Origin: Candidatus Gastranaerophilales bacterium
GTDB lineage: Bacteria > Cyanobacteriota > Vampirovibrionia > Gastranaerophilales > Gastranaerophilaceae
Direction: 5' to 3'
DNA length: 45,232 bases
Assembly: GCA_944322865.1 (NCBI GenBank)
Contig: CALUQJ010000006.1
Coordinates: 1-45,232 of the forward strand
Under the pieces are notes generated by a model. That model ran no database searches, was not told where the DNA came from, and saw nothing but the letters and a program-made list of their open reading frames with translations. How positions within the stretch are numbered: position 1 is the first letter of the stretch; every line of letters starts with the position of its first letter. Shown in pieces: positions 35,030 to 44,596 of the stretch. Position numbers and translations under genes: made by a program.

Positions 35030-35251
35030 TTATTTAACCCAACTTTTAAAAATATTTTTACCGGATAATTTTCTTAATGTATACACTACTGCTAAAACAC
35101 CTAATGTACCTAAAAATATTCTGAAACAGTTCGGCTTAAATTTATCCTCTTTAGGCGCTACTGTATAAACAAACGGATTAACTTGCTGGTTATCCTGTGT
35201 TTGTTTTGCTTGAGACCGAAATAGTGTGTGTGTGACCGCCCCGATTTTCAT
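35030..35251 (-). CDS. Small unrecognised protein with one membrane segment
   Basis: 73 residues. The N-terminus (MKIGAVTHTLFRSQAKQTQD) is hydrophilic, then one hydrophobic segment (~46-62, FLGTLGVLAVVYTLRKL) and a short basic tail. It lies just upstream of the SRP RNA gene on the same strand. TAATAT ends 6 bases before the ATG and there is no Shine-Dalgarno. No family known. Confidence 0.5.
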   Translation of the reverse strand: MKIGAVTHTLFRSQAKQTQDNQQVNPFVYTVAPKEDKFKPNCFRIFLGTLGVLAVVYTLRKLSGKNIFKSWVK

Positions 35252-35384
35252 AACACTATATTAAAACAAATCAATATTTTTTTTGCTAGTTTATTAAGAA
35301 ATATTACCTTTGTAGTTTATCCGGATAGCTAATACATATCATATAAAAAACATTTATTATCCAGATAGAGAAAGGAGTATTTAT
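35252..35384. promoter_or_regulatory. Divergent promoter region with a 12-bp direct repeat before the superoxide reductase gene
   Basis: TTATCCGGATAG (35317-35328) and TTATCCAGATAG (35357-35368) differ at one base and are exactly 40 bases apart, bracketing a TATCATATAAAA-like -10 region. The second copy ends next to the AAAGGAG Shine-Dalgarno. A possible operator for the oxidative-stress/iron pair downstream. Confidence 0.4.
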
Positions 35385-35780
35385 ATGACAGAAAAATTAG
35401 AGTTATATAAATGTGAAATTTGTGGCAATATAGCCGAAGTTGTCATATCAGGTGGTGGAGAACTTGTTTGCTGCGGCGAGCCGATGAAGTTATTAAAGGC
35501 GGGCACAAATGATGAAGCTGCAACTGAAAAACATGTTCCGGTATTTGAATATAACGAAAATGATTTGACTATCAGGGTAGGCTCTGAACCTCATCCGATG
35601 ATTCAATCCCACTACATAATGTTTATAGAAGCTATTTCGGATAATCAAAACCGGCTTACGCGGCAATACCTGCATCCGGATGAAAATCCGCAAATGCAGT
35701 TCAAAAATATAGATGAAGGAAAAATTCTTGCAAGAGAATTTTGTAATATACACGGGTTATGGGAGGCACAAAGTGATTAA
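35385..35780 (+). CDS. dfx: Desulfoferrodoxin-type superoxide reductase (2Fe-SOR)
   Basis: 131 residues. The N-terminal rubredoxin-like centre is CEICGN...VCCGEP (four Cys). The catalytic centre ligands are His in EKHVPV, the two His in GSEPHPMIQSHYIMF, and the Cys and His in REFCNIHGLW. It reduces superoxide to peroxide without making oxygen, typical of anaerobes. It is followed by ferritin with an 8-base overlap. AAAGGAG precedes the ATG. Confidence 0.95.
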   Translation: MTEKLELYKCEICGNIAEVVISGGGELVCCGEPMKLLKAGTNDEAATEKHVPVFEYNENDLTIRVGSEPHPMIQSHYIMFIEAISDNQNRLTRQYLHPDENPQMQFKNIDEGKILAREFCNIHGLWEAQSD

Positions 35781-36282
35781 CGAGAAAATACAAAATGTAC
35801 TTAATGCGCAAATTAACAAGGAATTTTATTCAGCTTATCTTTATCTTGCTATGTCTGCTCACTTTGACGAAATTGGTCTTTACGGTTTTTCCAATTGGAC
35901 TAAAGTTCAGGCAAAAGAAGAAGTAGATCACGGTATGATATTGTTTGACTTTATTATAGAACGGAACGGAAAAGTAGAACTTTCGCAAATAGATGTTCCG
36001 GAAACTATATTAGGCTCACCGTTAGAAATTTTCGAAAAAATTTATGAACACGAAAAATATGTTACAGGCAGTATTAATTGTGTTGCATCAATGAGCGACG
36101 AAGAATGCGATCTCGCATCCAGAAACTTTATTGACTGGTATATAGCAGAGCAGGTGGAAGAAGAACGCAACGCTTATGATATAATTCTCAAGTTAAAAAT
36201 GTTCGGTGATGACAAGGCTGCTTTGTATCAAATAGACAAAGAACTCAAAAAAAGAGAGTATAACCAGCATAATTATAAATAA
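35773..36282 (+). CDS. ftn: Ferritin (FtnA-type)
   Basis: About 169 residues from a GTG start (VINEKIQNVLNAQINKEF), chosen because GGGAGG lies seven bases upstream and because a longer frame back to 35713 lies within dfx. The four-helix ferroxidase centre is visible: QINKEFYSAYLYLAMSAHF, KEEVDHG (Glu/His ligands) and WYIAEQVEEERNAYDII (Glu ligands). It stores iron as a 24-mer cage. Overlap with dfx couples superoxide removal and iron sequestration. Confidence 0.95.
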   Translation: MINEKIQNVLNAQINKEFYSAYLYLAMSAHFDEIGLYGFSNWTKVQAKEEVDHGMILFDFIIERNGKVELSQIDVPETILGSPLEIFEKIYEHEKYVTGSINCVASMSDEECDLASRNFIDWYIAEQVEEERNAYDIILKLKMFGDDKAALYQIDKELKKREYNQHNYK

Positions 36283-36290
36283 CATAAAAT

Positions 36291-36320
36291 AAAACTGCGG
36301 GTACCTGCCCACAGTTTTAT
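36291..36320. terminator. Bidirectional terminator between ftn and the SIMPL gene
   Basis: AAAACTG...CAGTTTTATTTTT: a 7-bp outer stem with an imperfect GC inner stem (CGGG/GCCC-like) and T-tract, between convergent genes. Confidence 0.7.
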
Positions 36321-36338
36321 TTTTATTGTACGGAAAAT

Positions 36339-37076
36339 TTATTTTACATAAAAACTTGCATTAATATTTGCATAAATTTTTACAGTTCCGCTTTCAATCG
36401 GTGTTGCCATATCAGAACTCATTGAACCTGCTGCTTTAGCTTCTAACAGGTTATAATGTACACGTGCTGAACTGTTTGTATTGCTGCAACTTCCGGTAAT
36501 TGATTTTATTCCTGAAACAGTTGAGGTTACGGATTGTGCAATAACATCAGCCTGTGATTTTGCTTTTTGTGTAGCCTGTGAAAGCAATTCATCGCATTCG
36601 GCATCGTAGTTTGATACTGTAAAATTCAGGTTGTTAATGTTTGTTGCGCCAAGCTCCAGAGCTTTGTCGATTATTGCGCCAACATCTTTGATATTTTTTG
36701 TTCTGACAATAATACTGTTTGACACTTGATATTTGTCAAAATTTCTTTTACTGCCGGAATAATTATATAAAGGTGTTGCATTAAAATCAGCCGTCTTTAC
36801 AAAGTCGCCGTTTGCAGGATTAATCATGGATTTCATAGCTGTATAAACTTGATCTGAAATTTGTTTGTTTTCCAGAGTTGCTTTTTGCATAGATTTTGTA
36901 TCAAAAGTCTGAATTTCAATCGAAATTTCAGCAACATCTGATGCTATTTCTTTGTTAGCATTTGCACTTACTGAAATATACCCGCGTTCGTTAGTAGTGT
37001 TTGCAACGGTTGCCTGAGTTGACATGCCGCCGATTAATAGCCCTGCTATTACTGCTGATAACAATACTTTTTTCAT
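36339..37076 (-). CDS. SIMPL-domain (DUF541, YggE-like) exported protein
   Basis: 245 residues with a signal peptide (MKKVLLSAVIAGLLIGGMST). The mature SIMPL domain covers the rest: GYISVSANANKEIASDVAEI, then ISIEIQTFDT, the VSNSIIVRTKNIKDVGAIID strand-helix pair, and ATNINNLNFTVSN. Family members form periplasmic oligomers and have been linked to oxidative stress; the precise role is unknown. AAGGAG precedes the ATG, which overlaps the upstream stop as ATGA. Confidence 0.85.
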   Translation of the reverse strand: MKKVLLSAVIAGLLIGGMSTQATVANTTNERGYISVSANANKEIASDVAEISIEIQTFDTKSMQKATLENKQISDQVYTAMKSMINPANGDFVKTADFNATPLYNYSGSKRNFDKYQVSNSIIVRTKNIKDVGAIIDKALELGATNINNLNFTVSNYDAECDELLSQATQKAKSQADVIAQSVTSTVSGIKSITGSCSNTNSSARVHYNLLEAKAAGSMSSDMATPIESGTVKIYANINASFYVK

Positions 37077-37537
37077 ACGTTCTCCTTTTCTTTTTTTTCA
37101 TCTTGTGAAGGGTTTTCGTCTTTATTCTGAGCAAAGTCAACAGGTTTAGTTATCTCTTTGAGGTTTAATTTTTCCAGATCGTTTGCTCTTATTATCATAG
37201 GACGCTGCGCGTGCAATTTTGTTTGCATTTTTATTGCATTCATTACCTGTTTTAGTTCTTCTTCGCTTAATTCTTTTGGTGATTTAAACGCGATGAAAGA
37301 TTGTTTCTTTTTGTCGGTAATTATGAATGTTGATATAGCAATGATTGCCCATAGCATAATTCCTTGAAAAAGATTTATTACCGGTACAAAACCAAATCCG
37401 GCAAAGTAATTCCAGACTTTAGCCGCCACAAACCCGGGGAATGCAATAAATCCGGCAGCCAGACATATTACAGTAAAAAGCGCCAGAAACATTCCTCTGA
37501 TACCGTTTATTTGTATAATTTTAGTATTTCTTCTCAT
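37073..37537 (-). CDS. Small membrane protein coupled to the SIMPL gene, unrecognised
   Basis: About 154 residues from MRRNTKIIQINGIRGM (ATG 37537, AAGGA upstream). Two membrane segments (~16-37 and ~48-72, the latter GFVPVINLFQGIMLWAIIAI) are followed by a charged cytoplasmic tail (EELKQVMNAIKMQTK ... QDEKKEKENV). No family known. Overlap with the SIMPL gene suggests they act together in the envelope. Confidence 0.65.
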   Translation of the reverse strand: MRRNTKIIQINGIRGMFLALFTVICLAAGFIAFPGFVAAKVWNYFAGFGFVPVINLFQGIMLWAIIAISTFIITDKKKQSFIAFKSPKELSEEELKQVMNAIKMQTKLHAQRPMIIRANDLEKLNLKEITKPVDFAQNKDENPSQDEKKEKENV

Positions 37538-37560
37538 AAATCCTTCTTTCAAATCAAAAA

Positions 37561-40394
<2,834 letters not shown>

Positions 40395-40470
40395 ATATTT
40401 TACTCCATAAGTCTTATTAAAATATTACAACAAAATAACGGTCAAGACAAGAGTTTATTTTTATATATTA

Positions 40471-40505
40471 CAAGAGGGCGGAACGCTTTGCGTTCCGCCC
40501 TCTTG
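40471..40505. terminator. Perfect 16-bp hairpin between speB and the ACT gene
   Basis: CAAGAGGGCGGAACGC-ttt-GCGTTCCGCCCTCTTG is fully self-complementary. It lies 11 bases after the ACT gene stop on the minus strand. The following sequence is AT-rich but has no clean T-run, so it may act as a terminator or as a 3'-end stabiliser of that operon. Confidence 0.6.
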
Positions 40506-40515
40506 AAAAATATTT

Positions 40516-40794
40516 TTATATATTATGCATATTATCAAATATTTCTTTACGTTGAACCCAGACTTCCATCCCGAGTTCTTTGCCGGCATTAATAAGATTT
40601 TCTTTTATTTCTTTGAAAGAATATTTTGATTTTTCTATATTTCCGAGCAAAAACATTACAAAATGTCCCTGCATTAATGTTTGTTTGATGTCCTCAATAT
40701 TCACCTCGTACTGAGCCAGAACTGTCGTAACTTTTGCGACAATACCGACTTTATCAATACCGGAAACAGTAACTATTATTTGTTGATCAGACAT
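40516..40794 (-). CDS. ACT-domain protein (UPF0237-like)
   Basis: 92 residues, a single ACT domain: VSGIDKVGIVAKVTTVLAQY, INIEDIKQTL-like VNIEDIKQTLMQGHF, and LGMEVWVQ. Such small proteins bind amino acids or act as regulators. The ATG overlaps the upstream symporter stop by TAATG, so the two are co-translated; a role in sensing the amino acid that the symporter imports is an inference. Confidence 0.88.
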   Translation of the reverse strand: MSDQQIIVTVSGIDKVGIVAKVTTVLAQYEVNIEDIKQTLMQGHFVMFLLGNIEKSKYSFKEIKENLINAGKELGMEVWVQRKEIFDNMHNI

Positions 40795-42350
40795 TATTTT
40801 TCCTCCGCTGTAGCGAGTGCCGGTTTTACCCAGTCACGGTTAAGCCATTTTGCAACTTTATGACGTCTTACATATTCAATCAAATCGGATTTAATTTCCG
40901 GTGACAATACATACAACGCAATAATATTCGGTACTGACATTGCGATCATCATTGCATCAGTAATATTGATAACAGATGCAACATTCATTGCAGATCCTAC
41001 TATAATGAATAAACAGTAAATTACATCAAAAGCAAGATTACGTTTATGCCCTTCACCTACAAGGAACGTCCAGGCTTTTTGTCCGTAATATGCCCAGGAT
41101 ATCAATGTTGATAATGCAAACAGAATTACAACTATTGATAAAATATACGGGAAGAACGAAATTACAGATTCAAAAGCGGATGAAGCAAGTTCAATACCTG
41201 AAATTTGACCAACCTGAGTTGTGTCTAAAATTCCGGAGAATACAATTGCAAAAGAAGTTAACAGACATAAAATACCGGTTAATAAAGTTTCGAGCAATGC
41301 AACAAACCCTTGTGAGATAGGCTCGTTTGTTTTAACTGCTGCATAAGCAATAGCCGCAGCACCTGTACCTGCTTCGTTTGATTGAACAGAACGTCTTAAC
41401 CCGATAATAATTGTCCCGAAAACACCACCTGCAACCGCATGCGGCGCAAACGCTTCTCTGATAATAAGAGCAATAGCATGAGGAATATGCATAAAGTTTG
41501 CAAGAATTACCACAATACCTGCCCCAATGTATAAGAAACACATTGTAGGAACAAGAATTGTTGTAATTTTAGAAATACTTTTTATTCCGTCAACAACAGC
41601 CAGCCATACAAGTATTGCAATCAAAAGCCCGAATACCCAGGTATAACCGTTCATAAAACTGTGAGCGCCACCTGTAATCAATACAAGCTGGTGGGCAGAC
41701 TGGTTAATTTGAATCATGTTACCGCCGGAAATAGCCCCGCCAATACAAAGCACAGCAAATATAACTGATAATGGCTGTCCCAGCCAGCGCATTTTCTTTC
41801 TCGTAAGCCCGTGCGCAATGTAGTGCATAGGACCGCCGGATACTGTACCGTCAAGATTAAATCTTCTGTATTTAACAGCAAGAGAAGCCTCTACAAACTT
41901 AATAGACATACCGAGAATTGCTCCGACAAAAATCCAGAAAGCCGCCCCCGGTCCGCCTATAGATATTGATATTGCAACACCGGCAACACTTCCGATACCG
42001 ATTGTTCCGGATAACGCTGTTGCTAGTGCCTGAAATGAAGATACTTCACCGCTTGCACTGTTGTTTTTTTCATCCTTACTTGCCGGCTTGGAAACTATAT
42101 CAATAGCATGTTTCAAGCCCCATATTGATACACCTCTGAAAAACAGCGTGAAAAATATTCCGGCAATTAATATCCAGAATATTATAATAGGAACTTTTGA
42201 ACTTCCAATCATCACCGGATAAAAAATGAGGTTTGCTACCGCATCAGATATCGGGGCAACATGTTTGTCCATAAATGCATCTACGTTCATTGCATTAGCA
42301 GTTTGAATACTGCTTAATAGTGTAAAAAGTACAATCAAAAATTTGTTCAT
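40794..42350 (-). CDS. Sodium/alanine (amino acid carrier) symporter, AGCS family
   Basis: 518 residues with about 11 membrane segments. An N-terminal signal-like segment (MNKFLIVLFTLLSSIQTANA) precedes GTIGIGSVAGVAISISIGGPG (split: GTIGIGSVAGVA and SIGGPGAAFWIFVG), GGPMHYIAHG, and the QSNEAGTGAAAIAYAA region typical of AGCS carriers. It imports alanine, glycine or related amino acids with Na+. AAGGA precedes the ATG at 42350. Confidence 0.95.
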   Translation of the reverse strand: MNKFLIVLFTLLSSIQTANAMNVDAFMDKHVAPISDAVANLIFYPVMIGSSKVPIIIFWILIAGIFFTLFFRGVSIWGLKHAIDIVSKPASKDEKNNSASGEVSSFQALATALSGTIGIGSVAGVAISISIGGPGAAFWIFVGAILGMSIKFVEASLAVKYRRFNLDGTVSGGPMHYIAHGLTRKKMRWLGQPLSVIFAVLCIGGAISGGNMIQINQSAHQLVLITGGAHSFMNGYTWVFGLLIAILVWLAVVDGIKSISKITTILVPTMCFLYIGAGIVVILANFMHIPHAIALIIREAFAPHAVAGGVFGTIIIGLRRSVQSNEAGTGAAAIAYAAVKTNEPISQGFVALLETLLTGILCLLTSFAIVFSGILDTTQVGQISGIELASSAFESVISFFPYILSIVVILFALSTLISWAYYGQKAWTFLVGEGHKRNLAFDVIYCLFIIVGSAMNVASVINITDAMMIAMSVPNIIALYVLSPEIKSDLIEYVRRHKVAKWLNRDWVKPALATAEEK

Positions 42351-42413
42351 TATAAATTCCTTATAAAAAAAAATGTAATACGGCTCTCCAGAAAGTGTAA
42401 ACCAACTTCGATT

Positions 42414-42445
42414 ATTGTAGCAAAAACATGAAAATATGTTGTCAA
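42414..42445 (-). promoter_or_regulatory. Promoter candidate of the symporter-ACT operon
   Basis: On the minus strand, TTGACA and a TGCTACAAT extended -10 lie 20 bases apart, a long spacer. The -10 is about 65 bases upstream of the symporter ATG. The region also lies just after the glycosyltransferase stop. Confidence 0.4.
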
Positions 42446-42449
42446 ATCT

Positions 42450-43529
42450 TTACAAAATCTTAAAAATTTGTTGCAAATAGTAACTGCACATTGCTTTTTG
42501 AGTGTACTGTTTAATTGTGCTGTAACTATTACAACGCAAGGCTTTTAGAGATTTTTTATCCATATTTTTTATGTTAAGAAGAATGTCTTTAATTTCATTT
42601 TCATCAGAGGAAGTTAAAAATCCGTTTAGGTTATTTTTTATAATTCCGTCCACACCTTCATTTTTTGTTGCAACTGTAATGCAGCCTGATGCCATTGCTT
42701 CAAGGTATACCATACCAAGTGTTTCACCTACACTAGGTAATATAAATATATCACTCTTGCGCATATATTCCAGGACTTCTTTTCTTGGCAGGTGTCCGGT
42801 AAAAGTTACATTTTTGTCAATGCGTTGCAGCTGTCTACGTAATTTCCCGTCCCCGATTACTGTCAGATCAAAGCTTTCAAGACATTTGCATGCCTTAATG
42901 ACTTTATCTATATTTTTTCGTTTTTTAAAATTCGCACAGGTTAGGACTTTTATTTTATTATGCAAATCTTCATCAGTTCTCTCGACGATACAATTTTCAT
43001 CAACGCCTGAATACGCAATAAAAATCTTGTTTTCAAATTCCGGATAGAGTTCTAAAAGCTTTTTTTTAATAACTTCCGAACGGCATGCCAGAAGTTTTGC
43101 ATACCGAAAAGCTTTTAAAAGTGCAGGTTTAAAATAAATTTTATACAAAGGATTTGTAAGAATTTCCAAATCTGAAACATGTATTCCGCAAATAAGAGGT
43201 AATACGTATTTTTCAGCGAGTTTATACGCAAACAGCGTGCCTGACGGCATATGCGATACAATAACGCCAGGCATGGAGTGCAAAATAATTTTTGATGTAA
43301 CATCCCCCAAAAAAGGTGTATGATAATTTACATTATAAACATCGTTGTAAAATCCTGTTTTGTAAAAAGGTTTTTTGCGCAAAAAAGAGTTAAAAATAAA
43401 ATTAGGTTTTATAACGTCAACTTCAATGCCAGCTGCGCGGAAACCATGAACAAAATCGTATAAAGTCCGCGGTGTTGTTTTTTCATTTTCAGATACAGGA
43501 TACAGATCAGTTGCAAAAAGAATTTTCAT
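42450..43529 (-). CDS. Family 4 glycosyltransferase
   Basis: 359 residues, GT-B fold. The C-terminal nucleotide-sugar half contains KVLTCANFKKRKNIDKVIKA, LTVIGDGKLRRQL, and DIFILPSVGETLGMVYLEAM with the E-x7-E motif. The N-terminal acceptor half includes PRTLYDFVHGFRAAGIEVDV. It starts immediately after the rfbA stop codon, so they form one operon, probably for surface polysaccharide. Donor and acceptor are unknown. Confidence 0.92.
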   Translation of the reverse strand: MKILFATDLYPVSENEKTTPRTLYDFVHGFRAAGIEVDVIKPNFIFNSFLRKKPFYKTGFYNDVYNVNYHTPFLGDVTSKIILHSMPGVIVSHMPSGTLFAYKLAEKYVLPLICGIHVSDLEILTNPLYKIYFKPALLKAFRYAKLLACRSEVIKKKLLELYPEFENKIFIAYSGVDENCIVERTDEDLHNKIKVLTCANFKKRKNIDKVIKACKCLESFDLTVIGDGKLRRQLQRIDKNVTFTGHLPRKEVLEYMRKSDIFILPSVGETLGMVYLEAMASGCITVATKNEGVDGIIKNNLNGFLTSSDENEIKDILLNIKNMDKKSLKALRCNSYSTIKQYTQKAMCSYYLQQIFKIL

Positions 43530-44399
43530 TTATTTCAAAATCCCTTTTATATAATTATAATATTCATTATCTTTCACATCAGGAATATTGCGCAAAATTT
43601 CATCGGCGGAGAGGAAACCGAGCCTGTAAGATATTTCTTCAAGACAGGCTATTTTTATCCCCTGATTTTCTTCTATTGTCTGGACATACTGGCTTGCCTG
43701 CAATAGTGATTGATGAGTACCTGTATCAAGCCAGGCAAACCCGCGCCCCAAAAGTTCGATATTGAGTTTACCTTTTTGCAAATATATGTTGTTGAGATCG
43801 GTAATTTCTAATTCTCCTCTTTGGGAAGGTTTAAGACTTTTAGCATATTCAACAACATTATTATCATAGAAATATAAACCGGTTACAGCAAAATCAGATT
43901 TAGGATTTTGCGGTTTTTCTTCTATAGAGAGAACCTTTCCATTGTTATCAAATTCAACAACGCCGAATCTTTGCGGGTCTTTAACTTTGTAACCGAACAC
44001 AGTTGCAAAACCATTTTTTGTATTTTCTGCAACATGTTTTAACCTGCCGGAAAATCCATTACCATAGAATATATTATCACCGAGCACAAGTGCAACTTCA
44101 TCATTAGCAATAAAATCTTCCCCAATAATGAAAGCCTGAGCCAACCCATCAGGACAAGACTGTTCTTTGTAGTAAAAGTTAACCCCGAATTGCGAGCCGT
44201 CTTTAAGCAGATGTTGAAAATCAGCTAAATCCTGCGGAGTGGAGATAATAAGAATCTCTCTTATACCGGCGAGCATAAGAACAGATATAGGATGATAAAT
44301 CATCGGTTTGTCATATATTGGCAAAAGCTGCTTTGAAACAGTTAATGTACTTGGATATAATCTTGACCCTGTTCCGCCGGCTAAAACAATACCTTTCAT
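43530..44399 (-). CDS. rfbA: Glucose-1-phosphate thymidylyltransferase
   Basis: 289 residues. The start is the ATG at 44399 ([19 protein letters not shown]); GGAGG lies 8 bases upstream and the longer frame to 44483 runs through the promoter. Nucleotidyl loop [35 protein letters not shown], and [13 protein letters not shown] are all conserved. It makes dTDP-glucose for dTDP-rhamnose and related sugars. No rfbB, rfbC or rfbD lies beside it. Confidence 0.97.
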   Translation of the reverse strand: MKGIVLAGGTGSRLYPSTLTVSKQLLPIYDKPMIYHPISVLMLAGIREILIISTPQDLADFQHLLKDGSQFGVNFYYKEQSCPDGLAQAFIIGEDFIANDEVALVLGDNIFYGNGFSGRLKHVAENTKNGFATVFGYKVKDPQRFGVVEFDNNGKVLSIEEKPQNPKSDFAVTGLYFYDNNVVEYAKSLKPSQRGELEITDLNNIYLQKGKLNIELLGRGFAWLDTGTHQSLLQASQYVQTIEENQGIKIACLEEISYRLGFLSADEILRNIPDVKDNEYYNYIKGILK

Positions 44400-44427
44400 A
44401 TATACCTCCGAAAATATTATAGCATAG
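44400..44427 (-). promoter_or_regulatory. Extended -10 promoter and Shine-Dalgarno of rfbA
   Basis: On the minus strand TGCTATAAT (extended -10) lies 19 bases before the ATG, followed by CGGAGGTATAT. The -35 position falls inside the octamer repeats and is a poor match. Confidence 0.6.
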
Positions 44428-44522
44428 AAAGGGAATAAGGGAATAAGTTCTTTACAATAACAGGCAACGCTTAAATCTTGCATTGCCTTATTTTTGTAAA
44501 GAACTTATTCCCTTATTTCCCT
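44428..44522. repeat. Long inverted repeat (about 37-bp arms) built on octamer units
   Basis: Left arm about 44429-44467 and right arm about 44483-44521 are near-perfect reverse complements round a 15-base loop (CGCTTAAATCTTGCA). The core of each arm is GTAAAGAACTTATTCCCTTA or its complement. The transcript in either direction would form a very long hairpin. It lies between the pilin-like gene and the rfbA promoter; it is not followed by a T-tract. Confidence 0.7.
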
Positions 44523-44540
44523 ATTTCCTTATTCCCTTCC
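44504..44540. repeat. Octanucleotide tandem repeat, locus C
   Basis: Units in register: CTTATTCC, CTTATTTC, CCTATTTC, CTTATTCC, CTTCC. They form part of the right arm of the long inverted repeat and continue to the foot of the next hairpin. Same 8-base period as loci A (8001) and B (33177). Confidence 0.6.
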
Positions 44541-44569
44541 AGTAAGAGGCACCAAGCCTCTTACTGGAA
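44537..44569. repeat. Perfect 14-bp hairpin without T-tract, 27 bases after the pilin-like gene stop
   Basis: TTCCAGTAAGAGGC-accaa-GCCTCTTACTGGAA. The stem is perfect and the loop 5 bases. No T-tract follows it on either strand, so it is not a standard terminator. A hairpin or cruciform just downstream of a variable region is a known aid to DGR target recognition (shown for the Bordetella phage system). Confidence 0.7.
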
Positions 44570-44596
44570 AAATCGCGCGAATCAGGAATTGGAAAA

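Noticed and set aside
44428-44522. Insertion sequence or transposon remnant at the long inverted repeat
   Set aside because: No transposase or target duplication is visible, and the arms are explained by octamer repeats and a perfect hairpin.
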